Source: Martinezella hainanensis
GTDB taxonomy: Bacteria > Pseudomonadota > Alphaproteobacteria > Rhizobiales > Rhizobiaceae
Length of the DNA: 64,000 nt
Direction of reading: 5' to 3'
NCBI RefSeq assembly: GCF_900094555.1
Contig: NZ_FMAC01000006.1
Coordinates: 1 to 64,000, forward strand
Part shown: in pieces, positions 35,020-43,193 of the stretch
Layout: each line of letters begins with the position of its first letter
How positions within the stretch are numbered: position 1 is the first letter of the stretch
The notes under the pieces: generated by a model
Told to the model about the DNA's origin: nothing
The model's input: the letters and a program-made list of their open reading frames with translations, nothing else
The model's database searches: none
Program-made: the position numbers and the translations under genes

Positions 35020-35907
35020 CTACCGCGTCAGCGCGTTGGCAAGCCAATTCGCAGCATGCTCCGCCGCAGGCTTGCGGCGTGTTCTGGCCGGGAGCAGAAC
35101 ATAATACCGGTCCTCGGTGGGCATCTCGGCCACTTCCAAGGCGACGAGAGTACCATCATCCAGAAAGGTCTGGACAAGAAGACGCCAGCCTAGCGCGATT
35201 CCCTGCCCGGCGCGTGCGGCCGCGATCGCCTCCGTATAGTGATTGAAGCGAAGATGCGGCCTTATTCGCAAAGCCCGGCCTGTCTCCTCGGCCCATTGCG
35301 GCCAGGACAGCCATGATCTGTCATGCACATCTGTCTCGATAAATTCGTCGGTTTCGCTGAGATTGCCGGACGGACGCCGGTGGAGATAATCGGGCGAACA
35401 TACAGGGACGACAAAATCCTCCTGGGAGGCAACCACCTTCGCGTCGGCGAATGGCGGCCTCCCGTAACGAATGGCGATATCGATATCGCCGGCGTCCAGA
35501 TCAATTCTTGCATCCTGCGAGACGACCCTGATCTGCACGCCCGCATTCTCCCGCCGAAACTCTGCCAAGCGTGGAAGCAGCCAGAAGGAGGAGAAAGCGA
35601 CGGTCGCGCCGATCGTCACCACGTTCTGCTGGGAGGACCTGACCGCCTCGATCGTGTCCGCAATGTTCGCGAAGCTCTGAGCGAGCGTCGTTCCCAGGGT
35701 GAGGCATTCCGCGGTCGGTTCGATGGCGCGGTGCTTGCGTACGAACATCGGTAGCCCGAGTTCCTCCTCCAATGTTGCGATCTGGCGGCTGACGGCTGCC
35801 TGCGTGACGCCAAGCTCGGCCGCAGCCGCAGTAAAGCTCCGATGCCGCAGAACGGCCTCGAGTGTCATCAATGCCGTTAGGGACGGAATTCGCCGCCGAA
35901 AGTTCAT
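35020..35907 (-). CDS. LysR-family regulator (GcvA-like), divergent from the Rieske gene
   Basis: ATG 35907 was preferred over the TTG at 35910 because GAGGGA lies six bases upstream; this gives 295 residues. The HTH is at about 8-65 (RHRSFTAAAAELGVTQAAVSRQI), and the GcvA-like effector domain includes DIDIAIRYGRPPF and CSPDYL. It shares a 108-bp promoter region with the Rieske oxygenase operon and is its likely regulator. Confidence 0.88.
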   Translation of the reverse strand: MNFRRRIPSLTALMTLEAVLRHRSFTAAAAELGVTQAAVSRQIATLEEELGLPMFVRKHRAIEPTAECLTLGTTLAQSFANIADTIEAVRSSQQNVVTIGATVAFSSFWLLPRLAEFRRENAGVQIRVVSQDARIDLDAGDIDIAIRYGRPPFADAKVVASQEDFVVPVCSPDYLHRRPSGNLSETDEFIETDVHDRSWLSWPQWAEETGRALRIRPHLRFNHYTEAIAAARAGQGIALGWRLLVQTFLDDGTLVALEVAEMPTEDRYYVLLPARTRRKPAAEHAANWLANALTR

Positions 35908-35925
35908 CAAACATCCCTCGCATTA

Positions 35926-35937
35926 CATAAAGTTATG
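35926..35937. promoter_or_regulatory. Palindrome in the LysR-Rieske divergent promoter
   Basis: CATAA-AG-TTATG is a perfect inverted repeat with a two-base spacer, about 19 bases upstream of the LysR start and 79 bases upstream of the Rieske start. It could be part of a LysR binding site, although it is shorter than the usual T-N11-A box. Confidence 0.35.
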
Positions 35938-36015
35938 GATTGCAGAAAATTAATGCCGTTGAAGCATAGCCGATGCAAGGGCAAACTGCGGACCGTCGAG
36001 GCATAAGAGGTTATC

Positions 36016-37269
36016 ATGCTAAACAGGCTCCCATCTTCCATCTCTGCCCTCCTTGAAGCACGCGCCGATGGTTATTCCCTGCCTGCCGGCCTCTATATCC
36101 GCGAGGATGTCTTCGAGGCCGATATCGACGTCTTCTTCCACAAGCACTGGATCTGTGTCGGCCTCGATTGCGACGTGCCGGAACCAGGCGACGCCACCGT
36201 TGTCGATATCGGCAAGACCAGCCTGATCCTGCTTCGCGACGACGATGACGAGATCCGCGTGCTTCACAACGTCTGTCGCCACCGCGGATCGCGCCTGCTC
36301 GATGCTGGCAAGACGATCGTCTCGAAGCTCGTCTGTCCCTATCATACGTGGACGTACGAACTGACCGGCGAGCTAAGCTACGCGCCACACATGGGCAAGG
36401 ACCTGGACAAGCAGTGTCATAGCCTGAAGCCGGTGAACTTCAAGTCGATCGGCGGCCTGATCTATGTATGCCTCTCCGACAATCCGCCGGAAGACATCGC
36501 GGCCCTCGAACAAGCAATGATCGAACGCCTTGCACCCTACGACATCCGCAATGCCAAGGTCGCTTATCAGACCGACGTCATCGAGGACGGTAACTGGAAG
36601 CTCACGATGGAAAACAATCGCGAGTGCTACCACTGTTCCGCCAATCATCCCGAGCTCTGCGTATCCTTCGTCGACCTCGACTTCGGCTTCGATCCGGAGA
36701 CGCTGAACCCTGAGGACCGCGAGCAGGCCGCCGAGCATTTCCGGCTCTACGACGAACGGACAAAAGCCTGGGAGGCGGATGGCTTTCCGTCGGCGGCGGT
36801 CGAGCAGCTCGTCGATTGCGCCACGAACTTCCGCACCCAGCGCCTGATCATTGCGGGTGCCGGCGAATCCCAGACACATGATGCGACTGCGGCATCGTCG
36901 AAACTGCTTGGCCAGATGACTCGCAAGGATCTCGGCGATACGCATCTTTGGGGTCACAACAGCTGGAACCACTTCATGGGCGATCACGCCGTGGTCGCAA
37001 CCGTCATCCCGCTGTCGGCTGGCAAGACGCTCGTCAGAACCAAATGGCTCGTCCACAAGGACGCTGTCGAAGGCAAGGACTACGACCTCGACAAGCTCAC
37101 CGACGTCTGGATCGCCACGACGGACCAGGATGCGGACCTCGTTGCCCGCTCGCATGCCGGCGCGCTCGACCCAGCTTACCAACCCGGCCCCTATTCTCGG
37201 TTCTCGGAAACCAACCTGGACAAGTTCGCGGCGTGGTACATTGATCGGATGCGCGCCCATGGGTATTGA
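36016..37269 (+). CDS. Rieske non-heme iron oxygenase, betaine-demethylase type (Stc2/GbcA family)
   Basis: The 417-residue protein has an N-terminal Rieske domain with Cys87-x-His89 and Cys107-x2-His110 (CRHRG and CPYHTW). The catalytic domain has the mononuclear-iron His pair in ENNRECYHCSANHPEL (His206, His211). That segment is characteristic of the glycine-betaine/stachydrine monooxygenase subfamily and not of aromatic-ring dioxygenases. The reaction would be oxidative N- or S-demethylation releasing formaldehyde. AAGAGG lies five bases before the ATG, and the stop overlaps the reductase gene. The methylated substrate is not known. Confidence 0.88.
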   Translation: MLNRLPSSISALLEARADGYSLPAGLYIREDVFEADIDVFFHKHWICVGLDCDVPEPGDATVVDIGKTSLILLRDDDDEIRVLHNVCRHRGSRLLDAGKTIVSKLVCPYHTWTYELTGELSYAPHMGKDLDKQCHSLKPVNFKSIGGLIYVCLSDNPPEDIAALEQAMIERLAPYDIRNAKVAYQTDVIEDGNWKLTMENNRECYHCSANHPELCVSFVDLDFGFDPETLNPEDREQAAEHFRLYDERTKAWEADGFPSAAVEQLVDCATNFRTQRLIIAGAGESQTHDATAASSKLLGQMTRKDLGDTHLWGHNSWNHFMGDHAVVATVIPLSAGKTLVRTKWLVHKDAVEGKDYDLDKLTDVWIATTDQDADLVARSHAGALDPAYQPGPYSRFSETNLDKFAAWYIDRMRAHGY

Positions 37270-38341
37270 GTTCGCTCAAATGCAGCGCGGTCAGGCCGCT
37301 GTTTGGGATCCGGAGCACGACGAAACGCTTGTATGCATCGACGTGCACCAGGAGACGCATGACGTGAAGAGCTTCACGTTCGCATCTCCGGAAGGCAAGC
37401 GCTTCAGCTTCGATGCCGGGCAGTACTTTCTGTTCGACTTCCCGATGGGTTCGGATGGTGAAGCCCGCTGTTACAGCATCTCGTCGTCGCCCCACCGCGG
37501 CAACGCGTTCACCGTCACGGTCAAGCGCGTACCCGGCGGCAAGGTCTCGAACTGGCTGCACGACAACATGGCTGCCGGCATGACGGTCAGGGGTCAGGGA
37601 CCGCTCGGTCACTTCATCCGCCCGAAAGGGGAAAAGGCTAAACTCCTGCTGCTCTCGGGCGGCTCGGGCATCACGCCCGTCATGTCGATCACGCGCGATC
37701 TGGCGGATCGATACGAACCCTCGGATATCGTTTTCCTTCACGCAGCGCGCACGCCTACCGACCTCATCTTCCGCCATGACCTTTCCGGTCTCGCAGCGCG
37801 GATGAAAGGTCTGCGTCTCCATTTCCTGCCGGAGACAGTGGTTGGCGAGCCGGCTTGGCCAGGGCTGACCGGCCGGATCTCGGCCGAATTCCTCAAGCTC
37901 GCGGTTCCCGACATCGCCGAGCGGGTCGTCATGTGCTGTGGTCCGGCACCTTTCATGGCCGCAGCCCGCTCGATTACCACCGCACTCGGCGTCCCCGCGT
38001 CAAACTATATCGAAGAGAGCTTCGATGCGACTGTCATCGACGAACCTGGGCTGGACGTCGAGCAACAGCCTGCCCAGAAGGTCTATCAGGTCGAATTTTC
38101 GAAGCAGAAGCGAACGCTGCAAGTCTCTTCCGATCAGACGGTACTCGCAGCCGCGAAGAAGGGCAGTATCAGGCTTCCTTCGTCCTGTTCGAATGGCATG
38201 TGCGGCACGTGCAAGTCGAAGCTCGTCTCGGGCTCTGTCGAAATGAACCACAATGGCGGCATCAGGCAGCGCGAAATCGACGCCGGGATGTTCCTACCCT
38301 GCTGTTCGAAGCCGCTTAGCGATCTCGTCGTTGATCGCTGA
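37259..38341 (+). CDS. Reductase of the Rieske oxygenase (FAD, NAD(P)H and 2Fe-2S domains)
   Basis: The 360-residue protein starts at ATG 37259, 11 bases inside the oxygenase gene. A ferredoxin-NADP reductase-like FAD domain has RCYSISSSPH, an NAD(P) domain has LLLLSGGSGITPVMSI and MCCGPAPFMAA, and a C-terminal plant-type ferredoxin has CSNGMCGTCKSKLVSG plus a fourth Cys in LPCCSKP. It passes electrons from NAD(P)H to the Rieske centre, as GbcB does for GbcA. Confidence 0.88.
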   Translation: MGIEFAQMQRGQAAVWDPEHDETLVCIDVHQETHDVKSFTFASPEGKRFSFDAGQYFLFDFPMGSDGEARCYSISSSPHRGNAFTVTVKRVPGGKVSNWLHDNMAAGMTVRGQGPLGHFIRPKGEKAKLLLLSGGSGITPVMSITRDLADRYEPSDIVFLHAARTPTDLIFRHDLSGLAARMKGLRLHFLPETVVGEPAWPGLTGRISAEFLKLAVPDIAERVVMCCGPAPFMAAARSITTALGVPASNYIEESFDATVIDEPGLDVEQQPAQKVYQVEFSKQKRTLQVSSDQTVLAAAKKGSIRLPSSCSNGMCGTCKSKLVSGSVEMNHNGGIRQREIDAGMFLPCCSKPLSDLVVDR

Positions 38342-38351
38342 CGAAGGATCG

Positions 38352-39644
38352 ATGGGAGGGGAAATGCTGGGTGGAGAAGAGAATTCGTCGCCTTCATCCG
38401 CAGCACCCGTCTTCAAGGACGACCGCAAGCAAGCCTATCTCAACCCTGATGGTGCCGATCGTCCCCTGATCAGCCCGATTCCATCATCGACCCTGGACAG
38501 CGCAAGACGCTACCGTCTCGGGCGTTTACGGACGAAGATGAAGGAATGGGACTGTCCGGCGCTCCTGCTCTACGACCCGGTCAACATCCGCTACGCCTTC
38601 GACTGCTCGAACATGAGCATCTGGACGATGCACAATCCGTCACGATATGCGCTGATCCTCGCCGACGGACCGGCGATCATGTTCGAGTTTGAAGGATCGG
38701 AGCATGTCAACGACGGGCTGCCCGGCATCGACGAGGTTCGAACCTCGAAGTCCTTTCTCTTCTTCACGGCAGGAAACTTGGTCGAGGAGAGGATGAAGGC
38801 ATGGGCGGATGAGATTTCCGATATCGTTGGGGCCTGCTGTCGCAACGGCAGAATTGCCGTGGACCGGCTTGAGCCCGCGCCCGCGGCAGAACTGCAAAGC
38901 CGCGGTTTCTCCTTGCTTGATGGCCAGGAACTGGCGGAACGCGCACGCTCGATCAAGAGCGCGGAAGAAATCGAGCTCATGCGCTGGACGATCCGGGTTT
39001 GCGAGGCCGGTATGGCGCGAATGTACGAGGTCTCCGAGCCTGGGCGCACCGAGCGGGAGATCTGGGCGGAACTTCACTTCGAGAATGCGCGCAGCGGCGG
39101 AGAATGGCTGGAGACCAAGCTCCTGACCGCAGGCCCGCGCACCAATCCCTGGTATCGGGAGTGCTCCGACTACATCATCAAACGTGGCGAGATGATCTCC
39201 TTCGACACCGATATGATCGGGCCTTATGGCTACTGTGCCGACCTTTCGCGGTCATGGACGTGCGGACACGTGGCGATGAATGCCAAGCAGAAGGAACTCT
39301 ATTCGGCAGCAAGAGATCAGATCGATCACAATCTCTCAATCATCAGATCCGGCATGACGTTCCGCGAGTTCAACGAGAAGAGCTGGCGAATTCCAGAAAA
39401 ATACATTCCCCATCGTTACACCCTGGCCGCGCACGGCACCGGCATGGCCGATGAATGGCCTGGAATTCTGCTGCATCCGGACTTTGATGAAAATTTCAGC
39501 GGCGTCATCGAAGAAAACATGGTGCTTAATATCGAAAGTCTCATTGCCGAAGACGGCTCCGAAAGCATCAAGCTCGAAACCCAGGCGCTTGTCACCGCTA
39601 TCGGAATCGAGCGTCTTGATACATTCCCCTGGGAGGAGATCTGA
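38352..39644 (+). CDS. dddP: M24-fold protein of the DMSP lyase DddP type
   Basis: ATG 38352 (GAAGGA upstream) gives 430 residues. N-terminal landmarks YDPVNIRYAFDCSNMSIW and HNPSRYALI, and C-terminal RTNPWYREC, ISFDTDMIGPYGYCADLSRSW, HGTGMADEWP, NIESLI and KLETQ match DddP as I remember it. Asp285, Asp287, Asp297 and His361 line up with the published metal ligands at a constant offset of 10, and the glutamates (about 395 and 409) nearly so. Asp367 falls on the residue reported as catalytic. DddP cleaves dimethylsulfoniopropionate to DMS and acrylate; related M24 proteins are peptidases or creatinases. The family is well supported, the substrate is inferred. It starts 10 bases after the reductase stop and is co-directional with it. 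Confidence 0.68.
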   Translation: MGGEMLGGEENSSPSSAAPVFKDDRKQAYLNPDGADRPLISPIPSSTLDSARRYRLGRLRTKMKEWDCPALLLYDPVNIRYAFDCSNMSIWTMHNPSRYALILADGPAIMFEFEGSEHVNDGLPGIDEVRTSKSFLFFTAGNLVEERMKAWADEISDIVGACCRNGRIAVDRLEPAPAAELQSRGFSLLDGQELAERARSIKSAEEIELMRWTIRVCEAGMARMYEVSEPGRTEREIWAELHFENARSGGEWLETKLLTAGPRTNPWYRECSDYIIKRGEMISFDTDMIGPYGYCADLSRSWTCGHVAMNAKQKELYSAARDQIDHNLSIIRSGMTFREFNEKSWRIPEKYIPHRYTLAAHGTGMADEWPGILLHPDFDENFSGVIEENMVLNIESLIAEDGSESIKLETQALVTAIGIERLDTFPWEEI

Positions 39645-39659
39645 CCGCAAAGGGGATCG

Positions 39660-39917
39660 GTCGCCTCCGATACCGGGCTAATCGTATGGTCGTGCGGGAA
39701 AGTCAGATAATGGCGGCCATTGTCGCCGACCTTCACATAAAGCTGCGGCTCCCCACTCATGGATCTCGAATGCCCTACGAGGCACATCCACGGTGACCCT
39801 ATAGGCCGTCCCCGTCAGCCGCTGGCAATCTTTGCAGTGACAGATCGATACCCATTCGGGATCGATTTCCGCCTTGTACGAAACAAATCCACAATGACAT
39901 CTTCGGTCTATGTGCAC
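39660..39917 (-). pseudogene. Frameshifted, truncated GFA-family gene
   Basis: From GTG 39917 the frame encodes RRCHCGFVSYKAEIDPE and CHCKDCQRLTGTAYRVTVDV, the first half of a GFA (glutathione-dependent formaldehyde-activating-like) zinc domain. After FEI the family pattern continues only in another frame, as SGEPQLYVKVGDNG, so there is a single frameshift. The second CxxC zinc motif is missing. It lies between the DddP-like gene and the intact gfa gene, which suggests relaxed selection. Confidence 0.7.
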
Positions 39918-39961
39918 CTGCCTCACCCCATTTCTCGCTGTATGCGATAGCTGAGGTCTAG

Positions 39962-39999
39962 GGCGGCGCCAGAACGGTTTCCACCGAAATGGCGCCGCC
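39962..39999 (-). terminator. Strong stem downstream of gfa
   Basis: GGCGGCGCCA (39962-39971) and TGGCGCCGCC (39990-39999) form a perfect ten-pair stem. The loop can form a small inner stem (CGGT with ACCG). It begins ten bases after the gfa stop on the minus strand. There is no clear T-run, so it may be a transcript-stabilising or weak terminator structure. Confidence 0.55.
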
Positions 40000-40008
40000 T
40001 TCACCCCC

Positions 40009-40581
40009 TTAGGCAGGCAGAGCGCCGCTCTTCCTGGCGGTCCAGGTGGCGATGTAGTCCATCAGGCCGGGCGACAGGCAATCATAGGGCTCGAGGCCGG
40101 AAGACTTCAGCTTCGACCGGACCTCGTCCATCTTCGAAGGATCGAACCCGCTTTCGATGATCGAGGAGACGAAGGCCGCAAAGCCCGGCTGCGCCCAGCC
40201 CTTGGCTTCGAAGCGCTCAGGGTGGATGAACGACAGTCCCTGGAAAGGATGCTCGCGTTCGACCGGCCCGTACATGTGGACTCCGCATTCCTTGCAGGCG
40301 TGACGCTGGATCAGAGCGGCCGGATCGACCACCGCGAGCTTGTTGCCGTTTTCCAGCACCTCGACCTTATCGGTCGGAGCAACAGCCACGACCGAGAAGT
40401 TCGCGCCGGCAGGCTTCCAGCACTTGGTGCAACCGCAGGCGTGATTGTGCGCGATATCGCCGCTGACCTTCACCTTCACCGTATTGTTTGTGCAATTGCA
40501 AACGAGCGTCCCGCCGGCAAAGCTGGCGTCGGTCGCCCGATATCCGGAATCCACAACCGGATGGATATTGATGCTACTCAT
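40009..40581 (-). CDS. gfa: S-(hydroxymethyl)glutathione synthase
   Basis: ATG 40581 with GGAGGGAGGAG upstream gives 190 residues, the usual length for Gfa. The zinc-binding cysteines are CNCTNN, HACGCTKCWKPAG and HACKECG, and GVHMYGPVEREHPFQGLSFIHP is highly characteristic of Gfa. It promotes addition of formaldehyde to glutathione, the first step of glutathione-linked formaldehyde oxidation. Formaldehyde would be released by both demethylating enzymes encoded on either side, so it fits the cluster. It reads in the same direction as the flavoprotein gene upstream, 430 bases away. Confidence 0.9.
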   Translation of the reverse strand: MSSINIHPVVDSGYRATDASFAGGTLVCNCTNNTVKVKVSGDIAHNHACGCTKCWKPAGANFSVVAVAPTDKVEVLENGNKLAVVDPAALIQRHACKECGVHMYGPVEREHPFQGLSFIHPERFEAKGWAQPGFAAFVSSIIESGFDPSKMDEVRSKLKSSGLEPYDCLSPGLMDYIATWTARKSGALPA

Positions 40582-41011
40582 AGATGTTCTCCTCCCTCCT
40601 GGGCCGGGCGGAATGCTCCGGCCGAGCTGCAGTCGCTCGTTTCGCCAGCCTTTCAGCATGGCAGCGGCGATGATCGTCCATGAACGTCGAATGAAGGAGC
40701 AGGAGTGGCCGCAACCCTCCTCCGTCCTCAATTTAAGCTCGATACTTGCAGCCTCGCAAGCGTTCTTGAATTCCGGAAACCATCCTCTATAAGCGCGCAG
40801 GCGCCGACATCGCGCCAGGCCGTCACATCGGCATTGCGATATTCTCAAAAAAACCAGAAGTGACCAACCGGCAGCGCTCGGAGGGCAGATCGGCACCAAG
40901 GCCGAAGAAGCTCCACGCTAAAGCGAGTGGCGATCTTCCAGATTCGCTTTTCGCGCTTTAGGTCTTTGATTTTCCCCGGGTCGTTGTCGCAAAGCCGCTG
41001 CGCGACATGCG
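40582..41011. other. Interval between gfa and the flavoprotein gene
   Basis: The 430 bases contain the gfa promoter region and, at its right end, a terminator-like hairpin after the flavoprotein gene. The open frame running through it upstream of gfa has no ribosome site and no recognisable product. I see no other feature. Confidence 0.4.
40920..40950 (-). terminator. Terminator-like hairpin after the flavoprotein gene
   Basis: AAAGCGA (40920-40926) and TCGCTTT (40944-40950) form a seven-pair stem about 60 bases downstream of the flavoprotein stop on the minus strand. It is a modest candidate with no long T-run. Confidence 0.4.
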
Positions 41012-43048
41012 TTAGATGTCCTTTGCGATCCTCAAGCCATCGTAGATCGCGGCATGCGTATTGCGCGCGGCCACCGCATCGCCGATCCGGAAGAGCTGGA
41101 ACCTGCCTTCCGGATTGCGGATGACGGATTGCGGCTTCCCGTCCAGGAGCTGATCGTAGGAGGTCTCGCCCAGATTGCTCGAGAGCGGCTTAAGTTCGAA
41201 GTACAGCTCGTCGAGCGGGATCGTACCCTGATTGACCACGATCTGATCGACGACACGTTGTTTGGAAACGCCGCCGTAGTCGCTGCCGACATTGGCGACG
41301 ATCTGGTTGCCGTTCCTTTCGGCCGATTCCAGCCGGAACGTCACTGTGAAGGTAACATCAAGCGTCTGCAGTGAACGCATGTAGGGAACGAGATTCATCG
41401 CCATGACTTCGGGAGCAAAGGAGCGATCCGGCGTCATGATCTCGACCTTCGCTCCGGCCTTCGCCAGGAATTCTGCCGCCTGCAGACCTGCGTGGTCGCC
41501 GGCATCGTCGAATATGAGCACGTTCGATCCCGGTTTCACGTCGCCCGAGATAATATCCCACGAGGAGACTACCAGTTCGTTCCCCTTCGAAAGCACATCG
41601 GTATGCGGCAGGCCACCCGTCGCGATAATGACAACGTCGGGATTTTCAGCCGTTACGGTTTCGGCCTCAGCCCATGTGTTGAAGTGAAAGGCAACGCCAA
41701 GCTTCTCGCACTGACTCATGCGCCAATCGATGATGCTGATCATTTCGCGGCGACGTTCGCTCTGCGCCGTGAGACGGATTTGGCCGCCTGGGTCGTTCGC
41801 CGCTTCGAATACGATGACGTCGTGTCCGCGCTCGGCTGCCACCCGTGCGGCTTCAAGGCCCGCCGGCCCTGCGCCGACGACGACCACCTTCTTGCAGATC
41901 TCCGCTCTCTCGATGATGTGAGGCATCGTCTGCTCGCGCCCGGTCGCCGCATTGTGAATGCAGAACGCCATGCCGCCCTGATAGATGCGGTCCAGACAGT
42001 AGTTGGCGCCCACGCAGGGACGGATGTCCTCTTCGCGCTTCTCGATGATCTTGCGGACGATATGCGGGTCCGTCATGTGAGCGCGTGTCATGCCGATCAT
42101 ATCGACCTTGCCCGCCGCAATGGCATGACGTGCAGTGGCAACGTCCTGGATCTTGGCGGCATGGAAGGTCGGAAAGCTCGTCGCAGCGCGGATTTCGCCC
42201 GCGAAATCGAGATGAGGCGCACTGGCCATCCCCTGGATCGGGATGACATCGGTCAGGCCAGGATCCGTATCGATGTGGCCACGGATGACGTTCAGATAGT
42301 CGATGAGGCCGCTCTCCTTGAGCATCCTCGAAATCGCTATGCCATCAGCCTTGTCCGTCCCGCCAGGAAGGCGCTCGTCGGCGGTGTAGCGCACCCCGAG
42401 GATGAAGTCGTCGCCGACCCGTTTTCGCATCGCCTTGAACACGTCAAGACAGAAGCGCATGCGGTTCTCGAGCGGGCCGCCATAGGGGCCGTCGAGTTCG
42501 TTGGTCAGCGGCGAGGCAAACTGGTCGATGAGGTGGCCATAAGCCTCCAGTTCCACGCCATCCATGCCGCCGGCCTTCATGCGCTCGGCAGCGTCGGCGA
42601 AATCCTTGATGATGCGTTCGATGTCCCAGTCTTCGAGCTTCTTTGGAAACGCGCGATGAGCCGGTTCGCGGTGGTGGGATGGCGACACAACGGGCAACCA
42701 GTCTCCCTTGTCCCAGCGCGTACGCCGGCCAAGGTGCGTCAACTGGATCATGATTGCCGCCCCCTCCTCGTGAACCGCGTCGGTCATCTCCCTGATCCAC
42801 GGAACGATCTCGTCCTTGTAGGCGAGAAGGTTGTTGAACACTGGCGGACTATCCCTGGATACGGCGGCTGAACCCGCCGTCATGGTTAGGGCCACGCCAC
42901 CCCTCGCTCTCTCCAGCGTGTATGCGCGATAGCGTTCCTTCGGCATGCCGTCTTCGGGATATGCCGGTTCGTGAGACGTGACGATGATGCGGTTGCGCAG
43001 CGTCAGATGCTTGAGTTGATAGGGTTGGAGAAGAGGATCGTTCGACAT
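41012..43048 (-). CDS. FMN/FAD/Fe-S demethylase of the TMADH/N-methylproline-demethylase family
   Basis: The 678-residue protein has an old-yellow-enzyme TIM barrel at 1-340 (RNRIIVTSHEPAY, IQLTHLGRRT, GVELEAYGHLIDQFASP, ENRMRFCLDVFKAMRKRVG). An Fe-S segment and dinucleotide domains follow (VVVVGAGPAGLEAARVAAERG and VLIFDDAGDHAGLQAAEFLAKAG). This is the architecture of trimethylamine dehydrogenase, DgcA and StcD, which remove an N-methyl group as formaldehyde. The cluster ligands are Cys345, Cys351 and Cys363, and the fourth expected Cys is Ala348. It is divergent from the TetR gene. The most likely role is the second demethylation after the Rieske enzyme. Confidence 0.88.
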   Translation of the reverse strand: MSNDPLLQPYQLKHLTLRNRIIVTSHEPAYPEDGMPKERYRAYTLERARGGVALTMTAGSAAVSRDSPPVFNNLLAYKDEIVPWIREMTDAVHEEGAAIMIQLTHLGRRTRWDKGDWLPVVSPSHHREPAHRAFPKKLEDWDIERIIKDFADAAERMKAGGMDGVELEAYGHLIDQFASPLTNELDGPYGGPLENRMRFCLDVFKAMRKRVGDDFILGVRYTADERLPGGTDKADGIAISRMLKESGLIDYLNVIRGHIDTDPGLTDVIPIQGMASAPHLDFAGEIRAATSFPTFHAAKIQDVATARHAIAAGKVDMIGMTRAHMTDPHIVRKIIEKREEDIRPCVGANYCLDRIYQGGMAFCIHNAATGREQTMPHIIERAEICKKVVVVGAGPAGLEAARVAAERGHDVIVFEAANDPGGQIRLTAQSERRREMISIIDWRMSQCEKLGVAFHFNTWAEAETVTAENPDVVIIATGGLPHTDVLSKGNELVVSSWDIISGDVKPGSNVLIFDDAGDHAGLQAAEFLAKAGAKVEIMTPDRSFAPEVMAMNLVPYMRSLQTLDVTFTVTFRLESAERNGNQIVANVGSDYGGVSKQRVVDQIVVNQGTIPLDELYFELKPLSSNLGETSYDQLLDGKPQSVIRNPEGRFQLFRIGDAVAARNTHAAIYDGLRIAKDI

Positions 43049-43091
43049 GTGCCGGGCTCCAGATTAGGAATGCAGCAGGACGCTAAACAGT

Positions 43092-43154
43092 AATGTACAC
43101 ATGTGTCAACATCGGAAAACACAGAGGTCATCTTTCCGGACACTTCTGTACATT
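43092..43154. promoter_or_regulatory. Operator region between the flavoprotein and TetR genes
   Basis: AATGTACA (43092-43099) and its exact inverse TGTACATT (43147-43154) flank the divergent promoters, and the first copy runs into a perfect ACACATGTGT palindrome (43097-43106). Two TGTACA-type sites at this spacing suit a TetR-family repressor that controls both its own gene and the demethylase gene. Confidence 0.55.
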
Positions 43155-43193
43155 TTCGTTGTGCGGGTTCTACCGATTTGTTAGGAAACGACC

